Shown: positions 1 through 8,283, counted from the stretch's first letter. The stretch: DNA of 64,000 nucleotides from Streptomyces sp. CB02261 (GCF_001905665.1 NZ_LIVX01000014.1:114996-178995); one strand, 5' to 3'. Notes: generated by a model not told the origin, from the letters alone. Translations and numbers: made by a program.

Positions 1-1594
1 CGACGACGAGCAGACCGCCTGCGGTGGCCCTCGCCCCCTCCTCGTACAGGGCGCGGAGCAGCGGGCTGCCGGTGCGTTCGAGGGTGGGGTCGGGGAGCCG
101 GGCCTCGACGAGGGCGCGGGCCTCGGTCCACTCCCCCGGTACGGCGACGGACGCGGCCCGGAAGAGTCCGCGCTCCTCGTCGGTCTCCACGGTGATCCCC
201 GGGCCGAGGAAGCGCACGACTCCGGCGCGTGAGAGGGCGAGGAGCTGGTGCAGCCGGGGCCCGGGCGGCCCGGAGGCGAGGTAGCTGAAGAAGCCGTGCC
301 ACCAGCCGTCGAGGTCGAGGCGCTTGCCGAACCGCAGGAGCTGGCCGTAGACGGACAGGAGCGCGGCGAAGACGGCGGCGTCGGGGCTGTGCGCGGGGTC
401 GTGGCGGCGGGTGAGGTCGTCGGTGATGTAGTCGCGCAGGCCGTGCTGGAGGGCTTCGGCGGAGGCGAAGCGGACGCCGTCCAGGGGATGGTCGAGGGCG
501 TCGAGGTCGAGCCGGTCGGCGGGGTCGGGGACGGCCGCGGCGATGACGGCGGCGAGTTCGGCGCCGCGCGGCGGTGCTTCCTCGTACGCTCGCTCGAAGT
601 CGCTCCAGGCGAGTGCGGTCCGCTCGGGGTGGGTGGAGAAGAGCCGGTGGTAGTGGGCCCAGCCGAGTTCCTTGTCGACGAGGGGCCACACGTCGCGCCG
701 GAAGTCGATCGGCCCGGTCCGCTTCAGCAGGGCGTCGGTCTGCTCGGTCCCGAAGAACCGGGGCAGCGGGGGCTGTTCGCCGTCGAGGTCGTAGCCGAGC
801 TTCGAGTGGTACGGGACGCCCCGCCGCGATCCGACGTGGAGCACCGGCTCCGCGCCGGACGGTACGTAGACGAGCGCGTCGCCCTCGCCCTCGTACCGTC
901 CGCCGCGGCCCTCGGTGAGCAGCACCATCAGGTCGACGAAGGCGAGCCCGAAGCCGCGGACGAGGACGGCTTCCCCCGCGGGCAGGGCGCCGAGGTCGGT
1001 GTCGGCGGTGAAGTCGGGCGGCAGGTGGACGAGCCGGTGGCGGGCGGCGAAGCCGGCCAGGGCCCTCTGTTCCGGGTCGGGTTCGGCGTCGAGGTGGCCC
1101 ACGGTGAGGACGACGAGGTCGGCGAGGAGGGGGGTGGCGCCGCCCTCCAGCCAGACCCGCTGGCGTCCCTCGCGGGGGCCGCCGACCCGCAGGGCGGTGG
1201 TGCGGTGTTCATGGACGGTGACCGAGGCGGGCAGGGACGCCAGGGCCCGCTCGTACACCCAGCGCAGATAGGCGCCCTGCTGCGGTCGGGTGGGGAAGGT
1301 GCCGCCGTCGACGCCGGCCCATTCGGCGAGGGTGGGCCCCGGCAGGACGGGCCCTTCGAGGTCCACGGTCTCGTCGGTGAACATGGTGACGTCCTCGGCC
1401 CGGGAGTTCATCCAGAGCAGCGGGGACTGCCCGGTGCGCCAGATGCGGCCGGGGCCCGGCGGGTGCGGGTCGACGAGGTGGAGGTCGAGCGGGCCGTCGC
1501 CGTACAGCTCGGGCAGGTTGGCGGCGAGGCGTTCGAGGACACCGGTCCCCCGCGGCCCGGCCCCCACGATGACGATCGACGGACGGGGGCTCAT
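1..1594 (-). CDS. FAD/NAD(P)-binding protein, 3' end beyond window
   Basis: This is a partial gene: the frame is open from the ATG at 1594 to the window edge, so about 531 residues are visible and the C-terminus is missing. The N-terminus carries a dinucleotide-binding motif, VIVGAGPRGTG (residues 8-18), followed by segments (DPHPPGPGRIW, LLWMNSRAEDV) that I associate with the NAD_binding_9 family of flavin-dependent oxidoreductases. The substrate is unknown. The ATG overlaps the stop of the upstream ABC permease (ATGA, 1591-1594), so the two are almost certainly translationally coupled. That places this redox enzyme in an uptake operon, probably acting on the imported compound. Family call is good; function is inference. 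Confidence 0.75.
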   Translation of the reverse strand, partial: MSPRPSIVIVGAGPRGTGVLERLAANLPELYGDGPLDLHLVDPHPPGPGRIWRTGQSPLLWMNSRAEDVTMFTDETVDLEGPVLPGPTLAEWAGVDGGTFPTRPQQGAYLRWVYERALASLPASVTVHEHRTTALRVGGPREGRQRVWLEGGATPLLADLVVLTVGHLDAEPDPEQRALAGFAARHRLVHLPPDFTADTDLGALPAGEAVLVRGFGLAFVDLMVLLTEGRGGRYEGEGDALVYVPSGAEPVLHVGSRRGVPYHSKLGYDLDGEQPPLPRFFGTEQTDALLKRTGPIDFRRDVWPLVDKELGWAHYHRLFSTHPERTALAWSDFERAYEEAPPRGAELAAVIAAAVPDPADRLDLDALDHPLDGVRFASAEALQHGLRDYITDDLTRRHDPAHSPDAAVFAALLSVYGQLLRFGKRLDLDGWWHGFFSYLASGPPGPRLHQLLALSRAGVVRFLGPGITVETDEERGLFRAASVAVPGEWTEARALVEARLPDPTLERTGSPLLRALYEEGARATAGGLLVV

Positions 1595-2439
1595 CGGGCA
1601 CCGGCCGTGCCGCGGGCGTAGTGCCGCTCGACGTAGTACTGGCCGACGCCGAGGACCGAGGTGACGGCCACGTACCAGAGGGTGGCGACGAGCAGCAGCG
1701 GGATGATCTCGTACGTGCGGTGGTAGACGAGCTGCGTCGAGTAGAGCAGGTCCTGGACGGCGATGACGGACACGATCGACGTGCCCTTGAGGGTGCCGAT
1801 CAGCATGTTCCCGGCCGGCGGGACGATCGCGCGCATGGCCTGCGGCAGCACGATCCGGGAGAGCCGGCGCCACCGGCCGAGCCCGAGGCTCTCGGCGGCC
1901 TCGATCTGGCCCCGGTCGACGGAGAGGATGCCGCCGCGGACGACCTCGGCGGCGTAGGCGGCCTCGTGCAGGGTGAGGCCGATGACGGCGACGGAGACGG
2001 GGCCGAGGAGGTTGACCGTGTTCACGCCGAGGATCTGCGGGTAGAGCGCTCCGATGTTGAACCAGAAGAGCAGCTGGACCAGGATCGGAGTGGACCGGAA
2101 GAACCAGACGTACCCCCAACTGACCGCGCGCAGAACGGGGTTGGCGGAAAGCCGGAAGACCGCGAGCAGGGTCCCGAGGACGAAGCCCAGGACCATGACG
2201 AGGGCCGTCAGCCACAGGGTGAGGCCGAGACCGCGCAGGACCGACGCGGAGGTGAAGTACTCGGCGACCACGTCCCACTGGAAGGCCTTGTTCCGGACGA
2301 CCGAGACGAGACCGAGCCCGAGGAGGACGAGCACCAGGGCGGCGGCGGTCCCCTGGCCGACGCGGCGGGCGGGGACGATGCGGAGGGGTGGGTCGGCCGG
2401 CAGGGCCGGGGAGGGGGACTTGACGAGGGTCGCGGACAT
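1591..2439 (-). CDS. Amino-acid-type ABC transporter permease
   Basis: Inner-membrane permease of 282 aa of the His/Glu/Gln/Cys-type (HisM-like) importer family. Several hydrophobic segments are visible, starting with AAALVLVLLGLGLVSVV. The family signature is clear: SVLRGLGLTLWLT near the first transmembrane block, and the EAA loop for ATPase contact around EAAESLGLGRWRRLSRIVLPQA. I chose ATG 2439 because GGAGCC lies 6 nt upstream; an in-frame start 18 codons earlier (2493) has a non-conserved Arg/Pro-rich extension. No ATPase gene is visible and it may lie left of the window. The likely solute-binding partner is the divergent lipoprotein at 3347-4324. Confidence 0.85.
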   Translation of the reverse strand: MSATLVKSPSPALPADPPLRIVPARRVGQGTAAALVLVLLGLGLVSVVRNKAFQWDVVAEYFTSASVLRGLGLTLWLTALVMVLGFVLGTLLAVFRLSANPVLRAVSWGYVWFFRSTPILVQLLFWFNIGALYPQILGVNTVNLLGPVSVAVIGLTLHEAAYAAEVVRGGILSVDRGQIEAAESLGLGRWRRLSRIVLPQAMRAIVPPAGNMLIGTLKGTSIVSVIAVQDLLYSTQLVYHRTYEIIPLLLVATLWYVAVTSVLGVGQYYVERHYARGTAGAR

Positions 2440-2539
2440 GCGAAGGCTCCGTGGATGCCAGGGGGCGGATCGAACACGGGGGTGCGCCTTCACACGCGCT
2501 GAACACGGATCCGGGCCCCTCAGCCCGATCCGCTCTTCG

Positions 2540-2570
2540 AGGCTATGCGGTCAACACGGCCTGCTGTCAA
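2540..2570 (-). promoter_or_regulatory. Candidate promoter for the ABC permease operon
   Basis: Read on the minus strand there is a perfect TTGACA (2565-2570) followed after 19 nt by TAGCCT (2540-2545), which fits a vegetative Streptomyces promoter and would give a leader of about 95 nt before the permease ATG at 2439. This is pattern reading only; the 19-nt spacer is at the long end of the usual range. Confidence 0.35.
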
Positions 2571-2641
2571 GGGTGTCCGCACTGTGAGCTGTACGTCTCA
2601 TCGCAGTTGACGGGGCGGCGGATGCCTGTTCCACTGGGGCC

Positions 2642-2710
2642 ATGCATCCGCAGCAGCTGGTCAAGCGCTCCCACATCGACTTCGGTCGCGTGTGGTCCTC
2701 TTCCTGTTGA
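2642..2710 (+). CDS. Cysteine-type leader peptide (uORF)
   Basis: A 22-codon ORF, ATG 2642 to TGA 2708-2710, ending Ser-Ser-Ser-Cys-stop. Its core, LVKRSHIDFGRV, matches the short actinobacterial leader peptides that share an R-x-H-[IV]-D-[LF]-x-R-V core and end in cysteine; NCBI annotates these as putative leader peptide, often ahead of sulfur or cysteine-related genes (family recalled, not searched). It starts 229 nt upstream of the GNAT/solute-binding-protein pair. The expected role is attenuation: ribosome stalling at the final Cys codon when charged tRNA-Cys is low would change downstream RNA folding. No strong Shine-Dalgarno sequence precedes it, which leaves some doubt. Confidence 0.65.
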   Translation: MHPQQLVKRSHIDFGRVWSSSC

Positions 2711-2812
2711 GCCGACCCGCTGCTCTGCCCCGCCCGCGTGCTCTTCTCCGCGGCGCCTTCACACCCAGGCCCCTCACGGCTGCCTGAGCTCTCCCCTCCC
2801 CTCGCCCTGCCC

Positions 2813-2864
2813 CGTCGTCCTTCCTCCCGCTGAGGGACGACGCCGCCTTCCTTCGCCCTGAAGG
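2813..2864 (+). promoter_or_regulatory. Leader RNA hairpins, one covering the SD of the next gene
   Basis: Two inverted repeats lie between the leader ORF and the GNAT start. The first pairs 2813-2820 with 2835-2842 (8 bp, CGTCGTCC/GGACGACG, 14-nt loop). The second pairs CCTTC (2850-2854) with GAAGG (2860-2864) across a 5-nt loop, and that GAAGG is the Shine-Dalgarno sequence 6 nt before ATG 2871. The geometry suits translational control by SD occlusion, but whether stalling on the leader peptide alters these folds is inference. Confidence 0.45.
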
Positions 2865-2870
2865 ACCGTC

Positions 2871-3350
2871 ATGACCTTCGCGTTGTCCGTGCACCGGACC
2901 ACGACCACCGACTCCCTGGCCCGCCCGCTCCTCGACGAGCTGGCACACGAGTACACGACCCGGTACGGCTCCGCGCACGATCTGAGCCGCTACCCGGCGG
3001 AGGAGTTCGCCCCTCCCCACGGCGCCTTCCTGCTCCTCCTGGAGCAGGGCCGGCCCGTGGCGGGCGGCGCCTACCGCCGTTACGACGAACGCACCGCCGA
3101 ACTCAAGAGGATCTGGACCCATTCGGCACACCGCAGGCGCGGGCTCGCCCGCCGGGTCCTGACCGTGCTCGAACGGGAGGCCGCCGACCGCGGCTACTCC
3201 CGCGTCTACCTGACGACCGGCCCGCGCCAGCCCGAGGCCAGGGGCCTCTATCTGGCGAGCGGCTACCGCCCGCTGTTCGACCTCACCGCCGATCCCGAGT
3301 CGATCGGCCCGCTGCCGTTCGAGAAACTCCTGGAGAACCCGACATCATGA
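2871..3350 (+). CDS. GNAT family N-acetyltransferase
   Basis: A 159-aa cytosolic protein with the GNAT fold. The acetyl-CoA pyrophosphate loop (motif A) is seen as RRRGLARR around residues 86-93, followed by the alpha-helix LTVLEREAADRG and the motif B region LTTGPRQPEARGLYLASGY. Length is normal for the family. The start ATG is preceded by GAAGGA. Its stop overlaps the next ATG (ATGA, 3347-3350), so it is co-translated with the ABC solute-binding lipoprotein. An acetyltransferase in such an operon could modify the imported amino acid or a related thiol, but the substrate cannot be told from sequence. Confidence 0.9.
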   Translation: MTFALSVHRTTTTDSLARPLLDELAHEYTTRYGSAHDLSRYPAEEFAPPHGAFLLLLEQGRPVAGGAYRRYDERTAELKRIWTHSAHRRRGLARRVLTVLEREAADRGYSRVYLTTGPRQPEARGLYLASGYRPLFDLTADPESIGPLPFEKLLENPTS

Positions 3351-4324
3351 GCACGCGTACGAGAACGGGTACCGCCGGTACCGCCCGCACCACCCTCGCC
3401 TTCGCGCTGATCACCGCGGCCGCGCTCACGCTCACCGCCTGCGGCGGGGGCGAGCCCGCGACGGCGCCGGCCGGGGCGGCGGGCGCCCCCAAGGGGGCGC
3501 TCCCGACCGAGGACGTGGTGGCGGCGGTCGGCCGGAACGAGGCCGCGGCGAAGCTGCTCCCCGCCGACGTACGGCAGCGGGGCACCTTCACGATCGCCTC
3601 CGCGGTCGCGACCCCGCCCGGGTCGGCCTATCTGGCCGACGGCAGGACGGTGGTGGGCGTGGACGCCGACTTCGCGGGCGCCGTGGCGAAGGCCCTGGGA
3701 CTGGAGCTGAAGCGCGAGGTGGTCGGCTTCGAGGCGATCCTGCCGGCGCTCGGCAGCGGCAAGTACGACGTCGGCACCGGGAACTTCGGTGTGACCGAGG
3801 AGCGGCGCAAGACCATCGACTTCGTCACCTACGTCAACGACGGGCAGGGCTTCGCCGCCCGGTCCGACAGCCCGCTGAAGGCGGTCACCGACCTCACGCA
3901 GCTGTGCGGTCTGAAGGTGGCCGTGAACGCGGGCACCACCTTCGAACGGACCCTGGAGCAGAACAAGGGCCGGTGCGCGCAGGCCGGCAAGCAGCCGTAC
4001 ACGGTGAACGTCTACAGCGAGACGGGCGCGATCTGGATGTCGCTCCAGCAGGGCCGCAGCGATGTCGTGATGAACACGATCAACGGCCTGCGGTACGCGG
4101 TGACGCAGCAGAAGAACGTGAAGTTCCTCAACGAGTACCGGCGGCTCGACGTGGGCTTCGCCTTCAAGAAGGGCACCCCGCTCGCGCCCGCCTTCCAGGC
4201 GGCGGTGAACGGCCTGAAGGCGGACGGGACGTACGACAGGATCCTGAAGAAGTGGGGGGTGACGGCGTCGGGGATCGAGCGCTCCCAGATCTCCCCGCCG
4301 GAGATCCCCGCACCCACCAAGTGA
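3347..4324 (+). CDS. ABC transporter solute-binding lipoprotein, family 3
   Basis: A 325-aa extracellular lipoprotein. The signal peptide ends in a lipobox (LTACG, residues ~28-32), so the Cys is lipidated. The mature part is a family 3 amino-acid-binding domain: GTFTIASAV, then GRTVVGVDADFAGAVAKALG, GFEAILPALGSGKYDVG and TEERRKTIDFVTY are characteristic. Two cysteines in the second lobe (LCGLKV and GRCAQA) could form a disulfide. It follows the GNAT gene by an ATGA overlap and probably serves the divergent permease at 1591-2439. With the cysteine leader peptide upstream, a sulfur-containing amino acid is a reasonable guess for the ligand. Confidence 0.9.
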   Translation: MSTRTRTGTAGTARTTLAFALITAAALTLTACGGGEPATAPAGAAGAPKGALPTEDVVAAVGRNEAAAKLLPADVRQRGTFTIASAVATPPGSAYLADGRTVVGVDADFAGAVAKALGLELKREVVGFEAILPALGSGKYDVGTGNFGVTEERRKTIDFVTYVNDGQGFAARSDSPLKAVTDLTQLCGLKVAVNAGTTFERTLEQNKGRCAQAGKQPYTVNVYSETGAIWMSLQQGRSDVVMNTINGLRYAVTQQKNVKFLNEYRRLDVGFAFKKGTPLAPAFQAAVNGLKADGTYDRILKKWGVTASGIERSQISPPEIPAPTK

Positions 4325-4329
4325 CGGCA

Positions 4330-4349
4330 GGCCCGCCGGAGGGCGGGCC
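4330..4349. terminator. Hairpin between convergent genes
   Basis: GGCCCGCC (4330-4337) pairs with GGCGGGCC (4342-4349) across a 4-nt loop in the 37-nt gap between the two convergent genes. It has no T-run, which is usual for terminators in this kind of genome. Confidence 0.6.
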
Positions 4350-4361
4350 GTCGACGGTGCG

Positions 4362-5657
4362 TCAGCAGTCGCAGCCGCAGCCGCAGTCGCCGCAGCAGCC
4401 CTCCCCCTCGCAGCAGGAGGAGCAGTTGCTGCAGCAGTCACAGCAGTCGCAGCAGCTACCGGGGTCGCACTGCTGGCAGAGTCCGTCGCGCCGCTGACGG
4501 CTCCAGGGGTCCTCGAAGGTCCCGCAGCACATCTGGCAGGTGCAGGCCAGGCCGACCCAGAGGGCGCAGCCGGCTATCAGCCCGCGCCGGTTCGGCGGTC
4601 CGGGCGGGAGCGGACCGCCGGGGCCGCCCGGGCCGCCGGGGCCGGGGGCGTACGGACCTCCGGGGCCGCCGGGACCGCCCGGGCCCGGGGCGTAGGGGTT
4701 GCCGGGGCCGGGGCCGTACGGGTTCCCCGGCGCCGGTCCGTGGCCGTGGACGGCTCCGTGTCCCTGACCCGCTCCCGCGCCGGGGCTCATGTGCGAGCAG
4801 CTCGTCGTGCCGAAGGCGCGGTTCACGGAGGTGCGGAGCTCGTGGGCGAGGAGGACGTGGACCAGCTTGCCGTCGGCGAACTCGGCGTCCCGCAGCGCGA
4901 GCCGGATCCCGTGGAGGGCGTCGTCGGCGAGCCGGCGGGCCTCCTCTCGGGAGGTGCCGGTCGCGGTGAGCGGGTTCCAGGCGCCGCTCGCCGCGTCGGC
5001 GGCCTGGTCCTCGACGGCGTCCAGGAGGTGCGCGAGGCGACCGAAGAGGCGGCCGGCCTCGGCGAGCGGCTGGGCGTTCCCGGGCCGTCCGGCGAGGACG
5101 GCGGTGTGCGCGAAGGCGGCCGCGGTGGCGGTCTCGGTCGGTTCGGTGACGGCGAGCAGGGGGGTGCCGGGGCCGGCGAGGGCCTCGATCCCGGTCTGGC
5201 GGTCGACGGCGTCGACGAGGACGGCGGTGTCGAAGCCGAGGGCGCGGCCGGTCCTGGCGCCGGCCTTGTCCCAGGAGCGGGCGACCCGGCGGGCCGCCGC
5301 GGCGACGGGCCGCCGCGCCAACAGGCCGTCCCGGTCGGCGACGTGGTCCCGTACCTTCGCGGAGGCGAGGACGAGGGAGACGGCGGCGGCGAGGCGCGCG
5401 CCCTCGCCCCGGGCGACGGGGGCGGTCCGCATCCCGCGCAGCGGGCAGGGCCCCGCGGTGCGCCGTCCGTCGGCCACGGCACCGGTCTGAGCCTCCGTCA
5501 GGACCGAGACGATGAGCCCGTCGTAGTTGGTGACGACCCGGGCGAACTGGCCGTGGTCGGCGCGAAGTGCCAGGCAGAGGCCGCAGAGATGGGCCATCCA
5601 CTCGGTCTTCAGGCCGTCGGTGAGCCGGTGGGCGCAGGGCCTGACGATTCCGAACAA
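4362..5657 (-). CDS. DUF5685-type protein with cysteine-cluster C-terminus
   Basis: A protein of about 431 aa. The N-terminal ~310 residues look like the actinobacterial DUF5685 family (start FGIVRPCAHRL, then MAHLCGLCLALRADHG with a CxxC). A flexible Gly/Pro-rich stretch with repeats of GPGGPGGPGG follows. The end is a striking cysteine cluster: 17 of the last 38 residues are Cys, mostly as CC or CxC pairs. I chose the TTG at 5657, which has GGGGGAG just upstream and begins at the conserved FGIVRP; a start at 5729 would add 24 poorly conserved residues. The function is unknown; the tail suggests metal binding. The opposite strand reads as poly-Gln and is a shadow. Confidence 0.75.
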   Translation of the reverse strand: MFGIVRPCAHRLTDGLKTEWMAHLCGLCLALRADHGQFARVVTNYDGLIVSVLTEAQTGAVADGRRTAGPCPLRGMRTAPVARGEGARLAAAVSLVLASAKVRDHVADRDGLLARRPVAAAARRVARSWDKAGARTGRALGFDTAVLVDAVDRQTGIEALAGPGTPLLAVTEPTETATAAAFAHTAVLAGRPGNAQPLAEAGRLFGRLAHLLDAVEDQAADAASGAWNPLTATGTSREEARRLADDALHGIRLALRDAEFADGKLVHVLLAHELRTSVNRAFGTTSCSHMSPGAGAGQGHGAVHGHGPAPGNPYGPGPGNPYAPGPGGPGGPGGPYAPGPGGPGGPGGPLPPGPPNRRGLIAGCALWVGLACTCQMCCGTFEDPWSRQRRDGLCQQCDPGSCCDCCDCCSNCSSCCEGEGCCGDCGCGCDC

Positions 5658-5969
5658 GAGACTCCCCCGTGGACTGTGCGCGGCGCCGCCGTGCGGCTTC
5701 GCGGCATGGTAGCGAGCGGGTGCGTTCACCCGTACGCGCCCATCGTCACCCTTCCGGCCAGACTTTCATATTTTCAGCTACATGGCCCTCGCCCACCCCC
5801 CGCATACCGCAAGTTTCCTGATGAATCGCCAGAAAACGGCGCTCACGTTCTGCACCAGTACCGTCACGAATCCTCAGCGCGGCGCCCAACCGCTTGGCGC
5901 GCGATCCGCATCATGGACGACGATAGGGATATGCGGAACCACAAGTGACCGCGCTGAAAGGAGGCGTCC
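5658..5969. other. Intergenic region between divergent genes
   Basis: About 310 nt between the DUF5685-type gene and sflA. It contains a locally A+T-rich patch (5766-5782), typical of a promoter region, and ends with a strong AAAGGAGG Shine-Dalgarno sequence 7 nt before the sflA ATG. No ORF here has convincing coding character. Confidence 0.4.
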
Positions 5970-6404
5970 ATGGGATCGGTGCGCAAGGCGAGTGCCTGGC
6001 TGGGACTCGTCGAGGACAACGACGAGCGTTACTACGACGACGAGTACGCCGACGGTGCCGAGGGCGGCGACGGCTGGGTGACGGACCCCCGGGTCCGGGT
6101 GGCCACGGACACCGCCGAGGAGCGGGGCCGCCGGATCGCCACCGTCTCCCCGGACGGCTTCCGGGACGCCCGGGGCATCGGCGAGCTCTTCCGGGACGGG
6201 GTTCCGGTCATCGTGAACCTGACCGCGATGGAGCCGAACGACGCCAAGCGCGTGGTCGACTTCGCCGCGGGCCTCGCCTTCGGTCTGCGCGGTTCCATCG
6301 AGCGCGTGGCGACGCGGGTCTTCCTGCTGACCCCGGCCGACACCCAGATCGTCACCGGCGACTCGGCCAGGCGCCGCCAGGACGGCTTCTTCAACCAGAG
6401 CTGA
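5970..6404 (+). CDS. sflA: SepF-like cell-division protein
   Basis: A 144-aa SepF homologue. The N-terminus (MGSVRKASAWLGL) resembles the SepF membrane-targeting helix. An acidic linker rich in D, E and Y follows, and then the SepF core: EARSIGELFRDG-like DARGIGELFRDGVPVIVNLTAM, RVVDFAAGLAFGLRGSIERV and VFLLTPADTQI. SepF anchors FtsZ to the membrane. Streptomyces carry a true sepF in the ftsZ cluster plus SepF-like paralogs; from its chromosomal context and recalled SCO1749 I assign this as the SflA paralog. The symbol depends on synteny recalled from memory; the family assignment is firm. It has its own SD and is convergent with the exporter gene. Confidence 0.8.
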   Translation: MGSVRKASAWLGLVEDNDERYYDDEYADGAEGGDGWVTDPRVRVATDTAEERGRRIATVSPDGFRDARGIGELFRDGVPVIVNLTAMEPNDAKRVVDFAAGLAFGLRGSIERVATRVFLLTPADTQIVTGDSARRRQDGFFNQS

Positions 6405-6447
6405 GCGGGTCCGCCGGACCGGCCGGGCACCACCCGGACGACCCGGG

Positions 6448-8283
6448 TCAGTGCGCCGGACGCCCCGAGCCGGCGGGCTCGATCGCTTCCCTGGTCGCCG
6501 GCACCCGCGCCACGGACGAGCGGGAGAGCCCGGAGGGCTCCGCACACGCGACCGCTTCCGGGGGCCCCGAGGACTCCACGGGGCCCGGACACCCGGCCCG
6601 CCCCGGAAGACCCTGGACGACCGGCTCCGCGAGCCCCTGGGCGGCCTGCCCCTGAAGGCCGGTCACCGCCTGCTCCGGAGGACCCGCCACCCCCTGCTTC
6701 GAAAGACCCGGCACCGCCGTCTCCTCCGGCCCCTCCGGATCGACCGGGCACTCCATCACCCGGGGCAGCCGCCGCGCCATCACCGCGCCGAGGAGCAGCA
6801 GCCCCGCGCTCACGAAGAGCGTGACGTGCAGCCCGTCCACGAAGGCGTGCCGGGCGGCCTGGTGCAGGGCACCGCCGGCCGCGCCGCCGAGCTGGTCCGC
6901 GACCTGGTAGGCCTCTCCGAGCGAGTTCGCGGCGGCCGCGCTCGCCTCCGCCGGCACCCCGGGGACGGCGGCGAGCCCGGGGGCGTACGCCGCGTTCATC
7001 ACACTGCCGAGCAGGGCGATGCCCATGCCCGCGCCGAGCTGGTACGAGGTCTCGCCGATCGCGGCCGCGCCGCCCGCGCTCCGCTGCGGCGCCTCGCTGA
7101 GCATCGACTCGTAGGCCGAGAAGAGCGTGGTCTGCAGGCCGAAGCCGAGCAGGACGAAGCCCACCGTGAGCAGCAGCGGCCGGTCGTGCTGCCCCATGAA
7201 GGTCAGCAGCAGCACGGCGGCGGCGGTGAGCACGAAGCCCCAGCCGACCATCCGGCGCGGCCCGACCCGGCGCAGGGTGTACGAGCCGGTGGCGCCGGCG
7301 GCCATGGCGGCGAAGGTGAGCGGAAGCAGCCGGAGCCCGGTCTCCAGGGGGGTGAGGCCGAGGACCAGCTGGAGGTACTGGACGGCGATGAGCTCCAGGC
7401 CGACCAGGGCCAGCATGGCGAGCACGATGCAGCCGACGGAGGTGGTGAAGGCCGGCCGGGAGAAGAGCCGTGTGTCGATCAGCGGGTGCGGGCGCCGCCT
7501 CTGCCGCCGCACGAAGAGGACGAGGAGCGCGGCGCCGAGCAGCAGGGGCCCGGCGGTCGGGAGCGCGAGGAACGGGTCACCGGCCCCGGCCCGCTTGACC
7601 CCGAGGACACAGCCGAGGACACCGGCGGCGGCCATGAGCGCGCCGAGGACGTCCCAGGGTCCGTCGGCGGCTCCCCGGGACTCGGGCAGGAGGCGTCGGC
7701 CGAGCGGCAGGATCAGCGCCATCAGCGGGATGTTGATGAGGAAGACGGAGCCCCACCAGTAGTGCTCGACGAGGAAGCCGCCGAGCACCGGGCCGGTGGC
7801 GGCGCCGACCGCGGCGACCGCGGTCCAGACGCCGATGGCGGTGGCGCGCTCGCGCCGGTCGGGGAAGACCGCCCGGAGGATGGAGAGCGTGGCGGGCATG
7901 ATCATGGCGCCGCCGACGCCGAGCAGCGCGCGGGCCGCGATGAGCACCGAGGGTTCGGTGGCGAGGGCGGCGACCGCCGAGGCGATGCCGAACAGCGCGT
8001 AGCCGAGGAGGAGGACCCTGCGCCGTCCGACGCGGTCTCCGAGGGTGCCGAAGAGGATGAGGAGCGAGGCGCAGATCAGGGGGTAGGCGTCGACGATCCA
8101 GAGCAGCGCGGTGGAGCTGGGGCGCAGGTCCTCGGTGAGCGAGGGGACGGCGACGTGGAGGATGGTCGCGTCGAGGGCGACCAGGAGAAGACTGACGCAG
8201 AGGACGAGGAGGACGACCCAGCGGTTGGCTCCGCCGCCGACGGCGGCACGCGGTGGTCCTTGGGCCGTGATCGTCCGCGACAT
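6448..8283 (-). CDS. MFS drug exporter, DHA2 (14-TMS) family
   Basis: A 611-aa membrane protein, predicted proton antiporter for drugs or other toxic small molecules. The family start WVVLLVLCVSLLLVALDATILHVAVPSL (broken here: LDATILHVAVP is the DHA2 motif in TM1) is followed by the motif-A loop GDRVGRRRVLLLG and about 14 hydrophobic segments. A hydrophilic C-terminal tail of ~100 residues has loose repeats rich in G, Q and P and is not part of the transporter core. ATG 8283 is chosen because GGGAGG lies 7 nt upstream; the frame stays open upstream to 8478 without a motif. No regulator gene is adjacent. An inverted repeat upstream (8498-8527) is a candidate operator. Confidence 0.85.
   Translation of the reverse strand: MSRTITAQGPPRAAVGGGANRWVVLLVLCVSLLLVALDATILHVAVPSLTEDLRPSSTALLWIVDAYPLICASLLILFGTLGDRVGRRRVLLLGYALFGIASAVAALATEPSVLIAARALLGVGGAMIMPATLSILRAVFPDRRERATAIGVWTAVAAVGAATGPVLGGFLVEHYWWGSVFLINIPLMALILPLGRRLLPESRGAADGPWDVLGALMAAAGVLGCVLGVKRAGAGDPFLALPTAGPLLLGAALLVLFVRRQRRRPHPLIDTRLFSRPAFTTSVGCIVLAMLALVGLELIAVQYLQLVLGLTPLETGLRLLPLTFAAMAAGATGSYTLRRVGPRRMVGWGFVLTAAAVLLLTFMGQHDRPLLLTVGFVLLGFGLQTTLFSAYESMLSEAPQRSAGGAAAIGETSYQLGAGMGIALLGSVMNAAYAPGLAAVPGVPAEASAAAANSLGEAYQVADQLGGAAGGALHQAARHAFVDGLHVTLFVSAGLLLLGAVMARRLPRVMECPVDPEGPEETAVPGLSKQGVAGPPEQAVTGLQGQAAQGLAEPVVQGLPGRAGCPGPVESSGPPEAVACAEPSGLSRSSVARVPATREAIEPAGSGRPAH

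Noticed and set aside
248..1621. Long plus-strand ORF of 457 codons at the left edge
   Set aside because: Antisense shadow of the FAD/NAD(P)-binding gene, with no recognisable domain and a Gly/Val/Glu-skewed composition typical of such shadows.
3904..4497. Plus-strand ORF ending in poly-Gln
   Set aside because: It is out of frame with the binding protein at its start and antisense to the Cys-rich tail at its end; CAG runs are the complement of the Cys/Cys codons.
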